DNA of 55,394 nt from positions 236,563,939 through 236,619,332 of the forward strand of contig JBOZIK010000001.1 of the NCBI GenBank assembly GCA_051453625.1. The letters run 5' to 3'. The notes below the pieces were generated by a model that was not told the DNA's origin, did not search any database, and worked only from the letters and a program-made list of their open reading frames with translations. This DNA comes from Welwitschia mirabilis (taxonomy: Eukaryota > Gnetophyta > Gnetopsida > Welwitschiales). Below, one piece after another: positions 24,858 through 36,120 of this stretch. The stretch's first letter is position 1. Each line of letters opens with the position of its first letter. Position numbers and translations under genes: made by a program.

Positions 24858-25140
24858 CTTTTTTTACCATGTCTACATTTTATATTAAAATTAAATTCCT
24901 TTTTTTGGAAAATTATGGGATTACACCTATGGTAAACCCACACTTACTACTTGTAACTATAGCTTACAAGAGCATTTACAATATTAAAAGAGGTGAAAGT
25001 TCTCTATTTTTACCATATTTACATTTAAGATTAGAATTAAAATTCCTTTTTTTAAGAGTTTCATAGTAATAAAGGAGGTGAAAGTTATCTATTTTTACCA
25101 TGTTTACATTTAAGATCAAAATTAAAATTCTTTTTAATAG
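24858..25140. repeat. Three-copy degenerate tandem repeat
   Basis: The unit 'TTTTTACCATxTxTACATTT...ATTAAAATTC' occurs at about 24861, 25003 and 25089, followed by similar 'GGxGAAAGTTxTCTA' spacers. Confidence 0.55.
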
Positions 25141-25694
25141 TTCATTTACTTAAGGGACTACACCTCTGCTAAGTTCATATCTGATGTTTGTATCCTTATC
25201 TTACAATAGCATTTGTAGTAGTAAAGAAGGTGAATAAGTAAACCAAACTTATGTAAACCAAACTTTAGCTGAATAAGTAATAATAGGAAGTGCAAAAATG
25301 AAATTAAATCTACCAATTTTAAGTTCAAAACTACTATAGAAATAAAAAATAAGCAAAAACATTTTTAAAATGCAAACTATTTATGTTTCTAATGCTATTA
25401 CTCTTAAATAAGTTACCTCCAACTAAATCCTAATGGAAAGCTATTAGGCATATATTTGAACAAGACATGAATCAAAAGAATAAAAGACATAATCAAAAAG
25501 AGTAAGGGATTAAGTTTTTACAATCCATTTTTTTGAGTCTCATAGACAAGGCTAAAATGAAAGAATAATTTACAAGCCCAAAAGCTAAGTCCTATAGATA
25601 ACTCTTCACAGCAAGACAAAGAATTTTAAAGCTGAAAATGTAATAAATAAAAATTTCATAATACTTCTATAATGAAGAGAATAATAGAATTGAT
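25141..25694. other. AT-rich DNA, nothing recognised
   Basis: No ORF, repeat or signal supported on either strand. Confidence 0.4.
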
Positions 25695-26070
25695 CTTAAA
25701 TTCTTTTACTATTTTAATGAGCATTCTAGAAGTTTAAACACTTTCAAAAGCATTATTTAAAAGAGTTTATAGGTTAAGAAGGAGATAAAGATAATGCATG
25801 TACTTGTAATAATAACTTAACAACACCAAACTTAAAACCTTTTTACTCTCTTAATAAGAATTTAAAAAGTTTAGGTAATTCTAAAAGTTCTATTAGAAGA
25901 GTCCATAGGGTTAATAAAATTCTAGAGATAATGGCTACACTTGTAACAAAGACCTAAAATAGTACCAATCTTAATCCCTTTTACTCTTTTAATGAGAATT
26001 TTGAAAGTTCAAATACTTCCAAATGCCATGTTAAAAGAGAGTGCATGGTTAATAAATGTTAAAGGGAATA
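25695..26070. repeat. Three-copy tandem repeat, about 138 bp
   Basis: Blocks of the form 'TTTTACTxTTTTAATGAG' followed by 'AAAGTTxAAxTACTTxxAAA' begin near 25702, 25839 and 25977. Each is followed by an AAGAGxxxATAGGTTAATAA-like part. The spacing is regular at about 138 bases. Confidence 0.6.
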
Positions 26071-26099
26071 GAAGAAAAAGAATGATCAAGAGAAAATAG

Positions 26100-26275
<176 letters not shown>

Positions 26276-26558
26276 TATAAAAGATTTGAATAAGGAAATG
26301 AGGGGTGATAGGTGATGAGAACATGAGGGGAGGGGGTGAGAGCATAGAGGGGAAGAGAAGGACAAGAAGATGTATAAAACATTTGAGAGGAATGGAAAGA
26401 GGGGTAAGGGCTTAGAAGAGAGGAGGATGTGCGAACTTGAGTAAAAGAAACCAGGGGAAGTGGGCGAAGGGTTGGGTATTAAAGCTTGAGAGGGGAAATA
26501 ATTGAATAATCTAAGTGAGGGAAGCATTGAGAATGGGGGGCTCAAGAACTTTAAAGGG
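26276..26558. other. G/A-rich stretch, no gene
   Basis: The plus strand is strongly purine-rich (GGGG and GAGG runs). Read on the minus strand it is a C/T-rich region just downstream of the TATA box at 26624-26631, as in an LTR R/U5 leader. Confidence 0.4.
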
Positions 26559-28081
26559 AGTCTTTAAGAACTTAAGAGCAAGAAACATATAAAAGCATAA
26601 ACGACTCATGATCCACCTCAACTTATTTATATAAGTACATCTTAGGGACATGTGTCCTAGTCCACAAAATAAAATATTTAAATTATTTCTCATTTATATT
26701 TAAACCCTTAATCTATTATTAAATATAATTTATTTTAACTATTAAGGCATATCTTTTGTATTTATTTATCTTCTCCTTTTATCTATTTTTCCTTAGCACC
26801 ACCTTTATATAGGTAAATATAAAAATATAGCATAGGTACACATTCCTAAACATTTCCAACAAGGTAGAAAATGTTGAAATATCCAATAACATACCATAAA
26901 CTATAAATTACATATTTCTAAACAGATTTTTATTTTTCTATGATTGTTTTACATGTAAAAAAAGCATAATGCTTTGATCCACAAAACAATTGCCACATTG
27001 AAGAACCAAAACTTAAGATGCATAATATTTTTTTCCAGAAAGAAGAAGCTTAAAATTTAAGAGAAAGAGCAATATTTTAAAAATTTTTAATAGCATCACC
27101 TTTTGATGGGGAATTTTCTTATGCATCTCCTAAACATGTAATAAAATATTTGCATGAGAACTATGCATAATATAGCTCCCAATATGGCCTAGACTGAGGA
27201 AAGAGGATTTTAGAAAGACCTAAGATTTTCTAATTGAAGAGGCAAAATAAAGTAATGCACATTATTTTTTAGGTTGAAAGGGAGTTTCAAATTCATTATT
27301 TTTATTTTATATTCTTACAAATTTTAAAATTTCAGCAAACAGATGTGGTTAGACTAGAAGAGATTTTATATTATATTTTATGCAATTTCCTTTTTCTTCA
27401 TGATAGTTTACTTCCATATCCATAGAAGACCAATAAAGGGTTCTAAAGTTTGCATAATTAGTTATCTTGGATAGATTTAGTCTCCTTTTTTTAAAAAGTA
27501 AAGCAAAAACTTTTTAGCTCTACTTTAAGGTCTAAGGAAAATCTCCCTTAAAAAATTTACAAGCTAGGACATCTTATGTAGTTTTTAGGAATTTCAATTT
27601 ATGACTAGCAAATGGAGGTTTCTAAAAGATACAAGACTCCTCAAAAGTGTTAAATTTAAGGGTAAAAAGTGGGGGAAATAAAACTTAAGTATTTGAATAA
27701 ACTATTAGTAAAAAAATAGCAAGATATTATAGAAAATAGGGAAGATTTCCTTAAAGGAAGAAAAGGTATAGCAACAAAGATATAACAATATATTCAACCA
27801 AAAAAAGAAAAAGGAAAATGGCTTGAATCATATCTAAACTTGGAGTAAAAATCTAGATTCTAAGGATTAATAACTTTCTTTCAGTTTTACAAAGCTCAAG
27901 AGTTGTAAAGGCTTTTTAAAAAATGCTAATGACTCAAGGGCATAACAGATTTATAGTAGTAAAATTAGTGATACTTAGTTTTTTCCAAATCCTCTTCTTC
28001 TCACAGCTAGTCATCAACTAAAAAAATTTTAAATATAAAAAGAAGTTAATGATTTTAATCAAAAACCTATAAAATTTGAAA
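26559..28081. repeat. 1.5-kb tandem duplication, left unit
   Basis: It aligns throughout to 28082-29605. Both units begin GxAGTCTTTAAGAACTTAAGA and end with a GATTTTAATCAAAAA block. A minus-strand TATAAATA lies at 26624-26631 after a 'GACACATGTCC' stretch. This resembles the U3 and TATA of a minus-strand chromovirus LTR, consistent with the minus-strand integrase remnant to the right. Confidence 0.7.
26624..26631 (-). promoter_or_regulatory. Minus-strand TATA box, left unit
   Basis: TATAAATA on the minus strand. The right unit has the weaker CATAAATA at 28148-28155. Transcription would run leftward into the C/T-rich stretch at 26276-26558. Confidence 0.4.
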
Positions 28082-29605
28082 GAAGTCTTTAAGAACTTAA
28101 GACAAGGAAGTTCTAAAATCATAAATGACCCATGGTTTACCTTAACCTATTTATGTAAGTACCTCTTAGGAACATGTGCATAGTTCATAAAATAAAATAT
28201 TTAAATTATTTCTCAATTAGATTTAAAACCTTTACCTATCATTAAATATAACTTCATTTAACTATTAATCCATATCTTTTGTATTTATTTATCTTCTTAT
28301 TTTATTTATTTTTCCTTAGCACCACATTTATATAGGTAAATATAAAGATATAGCATAGATACCCATGCCTAAACATTTTTAATAAGTAGAAAATGTATAA
28401 ATATCCAATAATATACCACAAACTACAAACTATGTATTTATAAATGGATTTTTATTTTTCTACAATTGTTTTACAAGTAATAAAATCATAATGCTTTGAT
28501 CCATAAAAGAATTGTCATGCCATGAACAACAAAAACTTGAGATGCATAACATTTTTTCTAGAAAGAAGAGCCTTAAAATTGAATAGAAAGAGTAACATTT
28601 CAAACATTTTTAATATACCTCTTGATGGGTCATTTTCTTTATGTGTTTACTAAACTTACAATAAAATATTTACATGAGAACTATGCATAACATAGCTCCC
28701 AATATAACCTAGACTAAGGAGAGAGGATTTTAGGAAGACCTAAGATTTTCTAGTTAAAGAGGCAAGAGGAATTAATCCACATTATCTTTAAGGATTAAAG
28801 GGATTTTTAAATTCATTATCTTTATTTTATGTTCTTACAAATTTTAAAATTTTAGCAACACAGATGTGGTCAAACTAAAAGGGATTTTATATTATATATT
28901 ATGCAATTTCCTTTTTCTTCATGATAGTTTACATCCATGTCCATAGAAGCCTAATAGAGGGTTTCCTCTCTAAGTTTACATAATTGGTTACCTTGGCCAG
29001 GTTTAATCCCCTTTTTTTAACAAGTAAGGATAAAAATTTTTAGCTATACTTTAGGCCTAAAGAAAATTTCCCTTAAAAAATTTATAAGATAAGACATCTT
29101 GTATGGTTTTTAGAAATTTCAGTTTGTGATCAATAAATGGAGGTTTCTAAAAGACATAAGACTTCTCAAAAGGGTTAAATGAAAGGGTAAATAAAAATCA
29201 AGTTTTTAAATGAATAACTACTAAAAATAACAACATATTACAGAAAACAAGGAAGACTTTCACAAAGAAAGAAAGATATAGCAACAAAGATATAGCAAAA
29301 ACTAGTATAATAAAGAAAGGAAAATGTTATAAACCATATCTAAACTTATATAAAAACTTAAATCCCATGGATTAAGAACTTTCTTGCAGTTTTATAGATC
29401 TCAAGAGGTGTAAAGGTTTTTTTTTAAAAAATGATAATAACTCAAGGGCTCAATGAATTTATAGTAGTAAGACTAGTGAGATGTTAATTCAATAAATAAT
29501 CACTTAGCTTTTTTCAAATCTCCTTCTTATCATAGCCAACCATCAGCTAAAAAATTTTAAAATATAAAAAGCAATTAATGATTTTAATCAAAAAATTATA
29601 AAATT
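28082..29605. repeat. 1.5-kb tandem duplication, right unit
   Basis: Head-to-tail copy of 26559-28081. The join at 28081/28082 is immediate, with no spacer. The units differ by many single changes and small indels, so the duplication is not recent. If these are U3 sequences, the LTR carries a duplicated promoter region. Confidence 0.7.
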
Positions 29606-29689
29606 AGTAAATCTTCAAAAAAATAAAATCACATAGATAATAATGATAGTGACATAATCTATATTGTTTAATATTTATTATCTATAACT

Positions 29690-30797
29690 AATATAAGTTT
29701 GAAGGATATATTTTCCTCTTATCCTTATCTAGATGTGATATTTCTTCCCTTCTTAAGAATTTTCCTGATGGAAACTTATTAGAAGATCAAGTTCCTATTG
29801 TAAAATATCTATCTTAGATTCGCAAGTGGCTTTTTGATCAGCTTGATCTAATCATTACACTTTATATAGCTGGATTTTTCTTCCTCTGAGTTTAACTTAC
29901 TTTTAGTCCAATATTCTAATGGGTTGAAACTTATACGTGTAATTAGGTTGAATGTGTACTTCTTACATAGGAATAATGTTTATTACATCAAACATACATG
30001 TTATTAACAACAAGACATGAAGGACATTATGAATTGTTAACGATTGTGGTTGTTGAGATAGTATATAGGCCATAGGACCAATCCATTTTATTATCTAATA
30101 CGACCCTATAAAACTTGGTGTAATTTCCCCTTTTTACCAAAATAAAATATGCATTTAAATGGATATTTCTTAAGGAAAATGTGGTTACTTTCCTGAAATT
30201 CTATATGCCTTCTTTTCCTACTCACATATTTCACTTATATATCTTTTACTTCTATAGCTTTTTCCTAGTTAGCCTAACTTTTTTTTCCTAATTCTTAAAT
30301 AAAGGTAACTTTTAATACCTTCCTATCAACTACATCAAACTAAAACATTGGCATTTTATAGACTCTTTTATAGAGAGCTTCAAATGGTGCAGATCTAATA
30401 TATTTGTGGCAGTTATTATTATAGGTAAACTTAATGAATGTTAAAACAATTTTTTCAAGATACACTAAAATCTAATATTGTTGATCTTAATAAGTTTTTT
30501 AAAATTTGATAGGCCTTTTGCTATTTGTCTATTAGTTTAAGAATGAAAAGTTTTGCTTATGTTTGATTTAGAAGCTAGCTCTTATTGAATACTATCCAAA
30601 GCCTAGATATAAACTTGCTATCCCTATTTAAAATAATTACCTTTAAAATTTTATAAATCCTCACCATGTTTCTTATATATTACCTTATAAGTCTTTTAGC
30701 TAAAAATGTACTTTTAATAGGAAAAATTGTGTACTTTTAATTAAAAAAATCAACTACCACCTTATGGCATTAAATTCTTCCTTTCTTCTAGGTGTAC
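29690..30797 (-). pseudogene. Chromovirus-like Ty3/gypsy integrase remnant
   Basis: Integrase inserts the element's cDNA into the genome. Reading leftward on the minus strand I see, in family order: a worn 'DRLTKSAHF'-like part near 30760; NRDSKFISRLW near 30620 (family pattern DRDxxFTSxFW with the second catalytic Asp); SAPFEALYKR near 30390 (family APFEALYG); KRGKLxxxxx-like GPF region near 30130; and KATCES near 29835 (family EATWE, the chromodomain-like end). Many stops and frameshifts. The remnant stops exactly where the outer Athila LTR begins at 30798, so that element inserted into it. The rest of pol is not in the window. Confidence 0.7.
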
Positions 30798-31866
30798 TAT
30801 TATGATGCCAAATTGTATGTTTTTAATGTGGTATTTTGAGTAGTTTTGTAGGAGATTTAGATGGCACAAAATAATGATTATTAAGAGTTAAGGAGAAAAT
30901 CATAGAAATGCACAAATATAGTACTTTTAAAAGTATTTTAAATTAATTATGATACTTCACATTTTGAGGAGGAATTAATGAGCTTTAAGGGTAATTTAGC
31001 TTGATAAAGAACTTCAAGAAGGTTGTTGTCCCCTCCATTATTTGGATGACATAATAGGGTGATACCATTTACATGCTGACTAGGATACTAATTCAACTAA
31101 TGTGAAGGCTAAATATAGAACTCTCTTGATGTGGCATTGTCCCCACCATCATCTAGATGACACCTACCAAACTCCATCAAACTTCTACAATATTTTATGT
31201 GTTCTCTTATGTGTCTATTAGGGTTTTACAGTGTTTGTTAGATTTTCTATTATTAGAGTTTGTTGTTGTCAATAAATATTGCCTTTACCCTTGAATTCAA
31301 TCATCTTCATTTGCATCGAAAATTCTTGTGACAGGAGAGCAAATGGTTGGAGGTCCATCTGATAGTTGCAGAGAGGGGTATTCCTTGGTGTTGGGCTATG
31401 TCTCCTTCATTGAGGTGCTATAACTTTATAACAAGATGTTGGTTTGACTTTTAATGAAAATATTTTTTTTAGTTTTATTTATGTTTTTGTGTATATCCCT
31501 TATGGTTTATGTTGCCTCTGATTTCGTGACATCTTCCTTAGTGATATAGATCATGAAGGTAACCTTTGTTAAGATTGAAAGAATTAGTTTAGGATCTTGC
31601 ATTGCAATTATAGATTAGATCATTACATGTTTTTATATTCTATCCAATGCACTTGATAGATTAGGTTGGTTTTGATTAGTGATAGTTTCCTTAATTGATC
31701 TAAAGTTATGCAAGCCTAATATTAATGATAGATATTTGGTAGTTAGATAGATATTGCATTTAGAATAGCTTTCTTTTGAATTTGCATTGTGTATTTACTT
31801 TTCTTTCATTATTGATTTTTATTTTCAAATCTTTACTACATAAAAAGCGATTCTCTAGCTTTGATC
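30798..31866 (+). repeat. Outer element 5' LTR
   Basis: It starts TATTATGATGC (TG decayed to TA) and aligns to TGTTGCGATGC at 53408 and onward through a TGAGCTTTAAGG block. The right edge is set by the primer site at 31868. It contains two GTCCCC...GATGACA motifs (31025-31052 and 31136-31163) like those in the inner LTRs. An R-region block near 31380 (TTGGTGTTGGGCTATGTC) matches the inner LTR. Confidence 0.7.
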
Positions 31867-31867
31867 C

Positions 31868-31891
31868 TAGTATCTTCAATAAGGATTGTTC
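31868..31891 (+). other. Decayed primer binding site, Athila type
   Basis: The last nine bases, GGATTGTTC plus neighbours, match the end of the usual Athila tRNA-Asp site and its 3' flank as I remember it (TGGCGCCGTTGCCGGGG, then ATTGTTC). The first part, TAGTATCTTCAATAA, differs mostly by C/T and G/A transitions, including both positions of the CpG. This identifies the LTR edge and supports an Athila assignment. Confidence 0.55.
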
Positions 31892-33308
31892 TTACTTAGA
31901 TAAGTGCTTTAAATTTTGATTTAGATATTTGTTTGTGGTAGTATTATATTTTTACTGTAAATATTGTAGTTTTTATTTCCACTTTTTTTGGCATTTTTTT
32001 TTTATTTGCATTTCCTGAGCCTATCATCCTGTATGTTATCAACACAATCAGATGACAGTCTAGGATTAAGGTTTTCTGTTTTCACAAGTTTATTTTCGGT
32101 TTTCTGCCATGTAATAAGTTGATATTATCTTCTTTATCATTCAAACAGCACTAGAAGATGATTGATAGTGTGTTTTTATTCTAGACTTTGGTGATTCTAT
32201 TTTCTATTTTCTCTATTTTCTATTTTCTATGTTTTCTGTTTTCTTATCATCAGTCAATGACTAAGATGATAAATAGGTAAACATTTTATTAAGCATGTAA
32301 GGACATGATAAAATCTAGTGAAAAGCTCAAATATTTGAGGGAATGAATCTTAATCAGAAAAATATCAGAAAAGGCTTACTCGACAAAAAATAAAAATAGG
32401 TATGCACTTCCTAAGTATGTAATTTCCAAGATTTGAAGAATTTTTTTTTAATTACTTTTATGATTATTGAACCAAATATTTCAAACAGTAGTAGCAAAAA
32501 TAATAGAATAGGAGAAAAATCATTTTATCCCTTTTTTATTAATGAATAACATCGCTTAATACAAATATAACAGAACCCTCTACTTCAAATGTAAACATTA
32601 CTGTAAAAGAGATAATTGTTAGATGGAGATGTAAAAGATAAAAATCTTTTAACTTATCTTCTAATGATGATCTATAACTTAAAACCATGAATTAATCTTA
32701 TTCATCCTTTCCATTCACTATTAAAAATAAAGATAAAAGACCACTATAAACAAATATTAGCTGAAATAAGAGCTAAATAAAAAAGAAAAAAAGATAAAAA
32801 TTCTAAGAATAATGCACATAAAACCCTTAGTAAAATATTTTAAAAATAATTCTAAAAAATTTCAAATGATGTTAAAATTAAGACCCTTTTCTCTTTTCAA
32901 ACTTCTTACTTTTCTTCTCCTTCTTTTCAAACTTTAAATGAAAATAACAATGACAATTTACAACATTTTACGTATTCCACCTCATCTAGTGAAACATCCT
33001 ATAATCATTTTAGTGAATTCCAACCATCTTTTATGAGTTATTATGAAGAACAAATATCTACGATTTATAATCATGAATAACAACCATCTTCCATCCATTA
33101 TCATGAAGAACAATATTCATCTATCACAAGTTAGTATGACAAAAGAAATAACTCAATAACAGAAATGTTAAGAAACTAAAAATTAGGCAAGAAAATACAA
33201 ATAAGAAGTTAGAAAATTTGATTGGAATGTTTCAACAAAATTTATCACAAATTCAGCAATCTCAAAATTATGTCATATAACAAGCCTATCCTACTAAAAG
33301 CCATCTTG
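31892..33308 (+). pseudogene. Outer leader and Gln/Ser-rich gag-like frame
   Basis: The leader (31892-32500) aligns loosely to the inner leader (35535-36120), including an ATAAGT block and an 'AATATCAxA...AAATT' block near 32360. From 32883 a plus-strand frame is open for 65 codons to a TAA at 33078 and then continues. It is rich in Ser, Gln, Tyr and Asn, with a repeated YYEEQ / YHEEQ motif, then (in another frame) KKLENLIGMFQQNLSQIQQS. The composition recalls the C-terminal part of Athila gag, but I see no gag core. The segment 32500-32800 also occurs, inverted, at 1988-2288. Confidence 0.45.
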
Positions 33309-33313
33309 AGAAT
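33309..33313 (+). repeat. Target-site duplication, left (AGAAT)
   Basis: AGAAT directly before the inner 5' LTR. The partner is at 47262-47266. Copy 3 shows the corresponding single site (AGAAA, minus strand near 1451) in uninterrupted sequence. Confidence 0.8.
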
Positions 33314-33630
33314 TGTTGTAATCCCAATTTGTGGGAATTTGACGGTGTATTTGGAGTACTTTTGTAGGACATTCATACAGGTTTTGATGCAATACTAATA
33401 ACTATGAAGGTTTAATAGGATGATTAGCAAAACATGTGATACCTAGTATTTTTGGCAATTTCTTGGGCTTATTCTGATACCGTAGAATTGGAAGGAGGAC
33501 TGTACGATGCAAAGACTAATTTACCTTAGAGAAAAGAGTAGAGGAAGACCATTATCCTCATAGTTATTTCCATGGCACCTAAGATGACTAGACTGCTAAC
33601 ATGGACAGAAGCTTGCAGCATCGACAGCAG

Positions 33631-33805
33631 CACATGGCACACTACCCAAGCTATTAAGGTAGCATCGTCCTCTATGTCATGTGGATAACAGATAAAATAA
33701 TGGCATTGGAACTATGCATAAGCAACCCACGACAGCACATGACACACTGCCTAAGCCGTTAAGATGGCGTCGTCCCCTATGTCATGTGGACGACAGACAG
33801 GATGA
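33631..33805 (+). promoter_or_regulatory. U3 tandem repeats with inverted GTCGTCC arms
   Basis: Two copies of a unit of about 105 bases (AGCACATGRCACACT...AAGC...TTAAG...). Each ends in an inverted pair around a 12-base loop: ATCGTCC/GGATAAC (33664-33689) and GTCGTCC/GGACGAC (33769-33794). The same pair occurs in the 3' LTR. Position in U3 suggests an enhancer-like element or an RNA/DNA hairpin. Confidence 0.5.
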
Positions 33806-33924
33806 TAATGTTTTTATATTGCAGTAATAAATTTCATTATAAATGGAGTCAAATGACTCATGTTAGTCTTTAGGATTTTTTTCCTACCTTTATAGTTTGT
33901 CTCTAAATTCCTTAATTGAGAATC

Positions 33925-33932
33925 TATAAATA
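33925..33932 (+). promoter_or_regulatory. TATA box, inner 5' LTR
   Basis: TATAAATA, with the same box at 46323-46330 in the 3' LTR and at 207-214 (minus) in copy 3, each followed by CCCT and a C/T-rich start. Confidence 0.65.
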
Positions 33933-34309
33933 CCCTTATCCTCCTTTATTTCCACCTCATGTTTTATACCCAATGCTTGCTATGAAAGCTTGAAGGGCAA
34001 GAGGTCCATCCTGTGCTATAGAAAGGAGTCTCCTTAGTGTTAGGTTGTGTATCTCTCATTGATGTGCTATTGTTCTGATTTGTAAGTGGATGTTGTTCTA
34101 ATTTCAATTTAGATTAATACAATTTTCTCTTCATTTTAATATTGTACATGTCCCTTATCATTTAAGTTAGTCATAGTTAGTAACAAGTTTTGATTTATTT
34201 AGATCATAAGGGCAACCTTTGTTAAGGTTGACCTTAATTAGTAATAGTAGATTTACATTGCTTTTTTATTTCCATTCATATTACATTTCAAGTCTTATTT
34301 AGATAGATC

Positions 34310-34767
34310 NNNNNNNNNNNNNNNNNNNNNNNNNNNNNNNNNNNNNNNNNNNNNNNNNNNNNNNNNNNNNNNNNNNNNNNNNNNNNNNNNNNNNNNNNNN
34401 NNNNNNNNNNNNNNNNNNNNNNNNNNNNNNNNNNNNNNNNNNNNNNNNNNNNNNNNNNNNNNNNNNNNNNNNNNNNNNNNNNNNNNNNNNNNNNNNNNNN
34501 NNNNNNNNNNNNNNNNNNNNNNNNNNNNNNNNNNNNNNNNNNNNNNNNNNNNNNNNNNNNNNNNNNNNNNNNNNNNNNNNNNNNNNNNNNNNNNNNNNNN
34601 NNNNNNNNNNNNNNNNNNNNNNNNNNNNNNNNNNNNNNNNNNNNNNNNNNNNNNNNNNNNNNNNNNNNNNNNNNNNNNNNNNNNNNNNNNNNNNNNNNNN
34701 NNNNNNNNNNNNNNNNNNNNNNNNNNNNNNNNNNNNNNNNNNNNNNNNNNNNNNNNNNNNNNNNNNN
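34310..34767. other. Assembly gap (458 N) inside the inner 5' LTR
   Basis: The block before the gap (33957-34309) recurs after it (34768-35120) with scattered differences. The two sides may be two haplotypes or two LTR copies joined together. Confidence 0.75.
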
Positions 34768-35173
34768 TCATGTTTTATACCCAATGCTTGCTATGAAAGC
34801 TTGAAGGGCAAGAGGTCCCTCCTGTGCTATAGAACGGAGTCTCCTTAGTGTTAGGTTGTGTCCCTCTCATTGAAGTGCTATTTTTTTGATTTGTAGATGG
34901 ATGTTATTTTGATTTCATTTGGATTAATACAAATTCTTCTTTCATCACATTATTGTATATCTCCTTTATGATTTAAGTCTCTTAGTTAGTGACAAGCTTT
35001 GATTTATTTAAATCATAAGAGCAACCTTTATTAAGGTTAACCTTATTAGTAGAATAAATCTGCATTACTTTTTTCTTTCTTTTCATATTGAATTTCATGT
35101 TCTACTTTGATAGATCTCATAGTTTATATTGATTAAGGACTACTATACACTCTTCTTACTTGATATAAGTTAT

Positions 35174-35534
35174 NNNNNNNNNNNNNNNNNNNNNNNNNNN
35201 NNNNNNNNNNNNNNNNNNNNNNNNNNNNNNNNNNNNNNNNNNNNNNNNNNNNNNNNNNNNNNNNNNNNNNNNNNNNNNNNNNNNNNNNNNNNNNNNNNNN
35301 NNNNNNNNNNNNNNNNNNNNNNNNNNNNNNNNNNNNNNNNNNNNNNNNNNNNNNNNNNNNNNNNNNNNNNNNNNNNNNNNNNNNNNNNNNNNNNNNNNNN
35401 NNNNNNNNNNNNNNNNNNNNNNNNNNNNNNNNNNNNNNNNNNNNNNNNNNNNNNNNNNNNNNNNNNNNNNNNNNNNNNNNNNNNNNNNNNNNNNNNNNNN
35501 NNNNNNNNNNNNNNNNNNNNNNNNNNNNNNNNNN
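35174..35534. other. Assembly gap (361 N) over LTR end and primer site
   Basis: By the 3' LTR comparison about 324 bases of LTR should follow 35173, leaving about 37 bases for the primer site before GAGGATTTTC at 35535. The gap length fits that prediction well. Confidence 0.7.
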
Positions 35535-36120
35535 GAGGATTTTCACTAATCAGATAAGTACCTTGAATCTTTCTATTCATGTTATCTATTTTGAATTAGT
35601 GTTGTATTTTTATAGCTTAGGTTGAAGTTGGTTTATTTCTATAACTTAAATTTCTTCATTTTCTTTTGGTTTTTTTGTCGTCTTACCTATCGTTCGCATG
35701 ACCTGAGGGAATGATAATCTGAAAATTTTTTTGTATTTCCACATTCTCACATTTTCTTTTCCTTAAAATAAATCTCCTGTTATCCTTTCTATCGTCCCCA
35801 TGACATACCCAGACAATAGTCTACTATTTTTTCTGAGTTTTGATAATTTTGGATTTTTCATTTACTATGATCATCATCCTATCTGTTGTCCCCATGACCA
35901 TACAGATGATAGTCTACTATTTTTTATTTCTCTACTCTGTTAGTTGTTTGAGTATGCAAGAATATGGTGAATACTGGTAAAAAGATGAAATATCAGAAAG
36001 AATGAAACTTGATTAAAGAAAATATCAAATAAGGATTAATCAACTTCGAATTAAATCTAGATACACACACCCTAAGTACACAAATTCCCAAAATTGAAGA
36101 AGAATATTTTTCTACTTTTA
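35535..36120 (+). other. Inner element leader
   Basis: Untranslated leader between primer site and gag. It contains two copies of a block of about 45 bases with a 'CCCCATGACxATACxxAxA.AATAGTCTACTATTTTT' pattern at about 35788-35835 and 35880-35925. These belong to the same GTCCCC...GAC motif family seen in the LTRs. Confidence 0.5.

Larger units (their letters stand above)
33314..35534 (+). repeat. Inner element 5' LTR (end in gap)
   Basis: It starts TGTTGTAATCCC, matching the 3' LTR start TGTTACGATGTC. The block at 33957-34309 recurs at 34768-35120 across a 458-N gap, so part is probably duplicated by assembly. Comparison with the 3' LTR places the true right edge near 35500, inside the 361-N gap 35174-35534. 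The primer binding site is therefore hidden. Confidence 0.75.

Noticed and set aside
34295-35580. ORFs of 130-160 codons around 34300-35580, and similar ones at 44884-45531 and 47551-48126
   Set aside because: They consist almost entirely of unknown residues across N gaps, with a few codons at each end.
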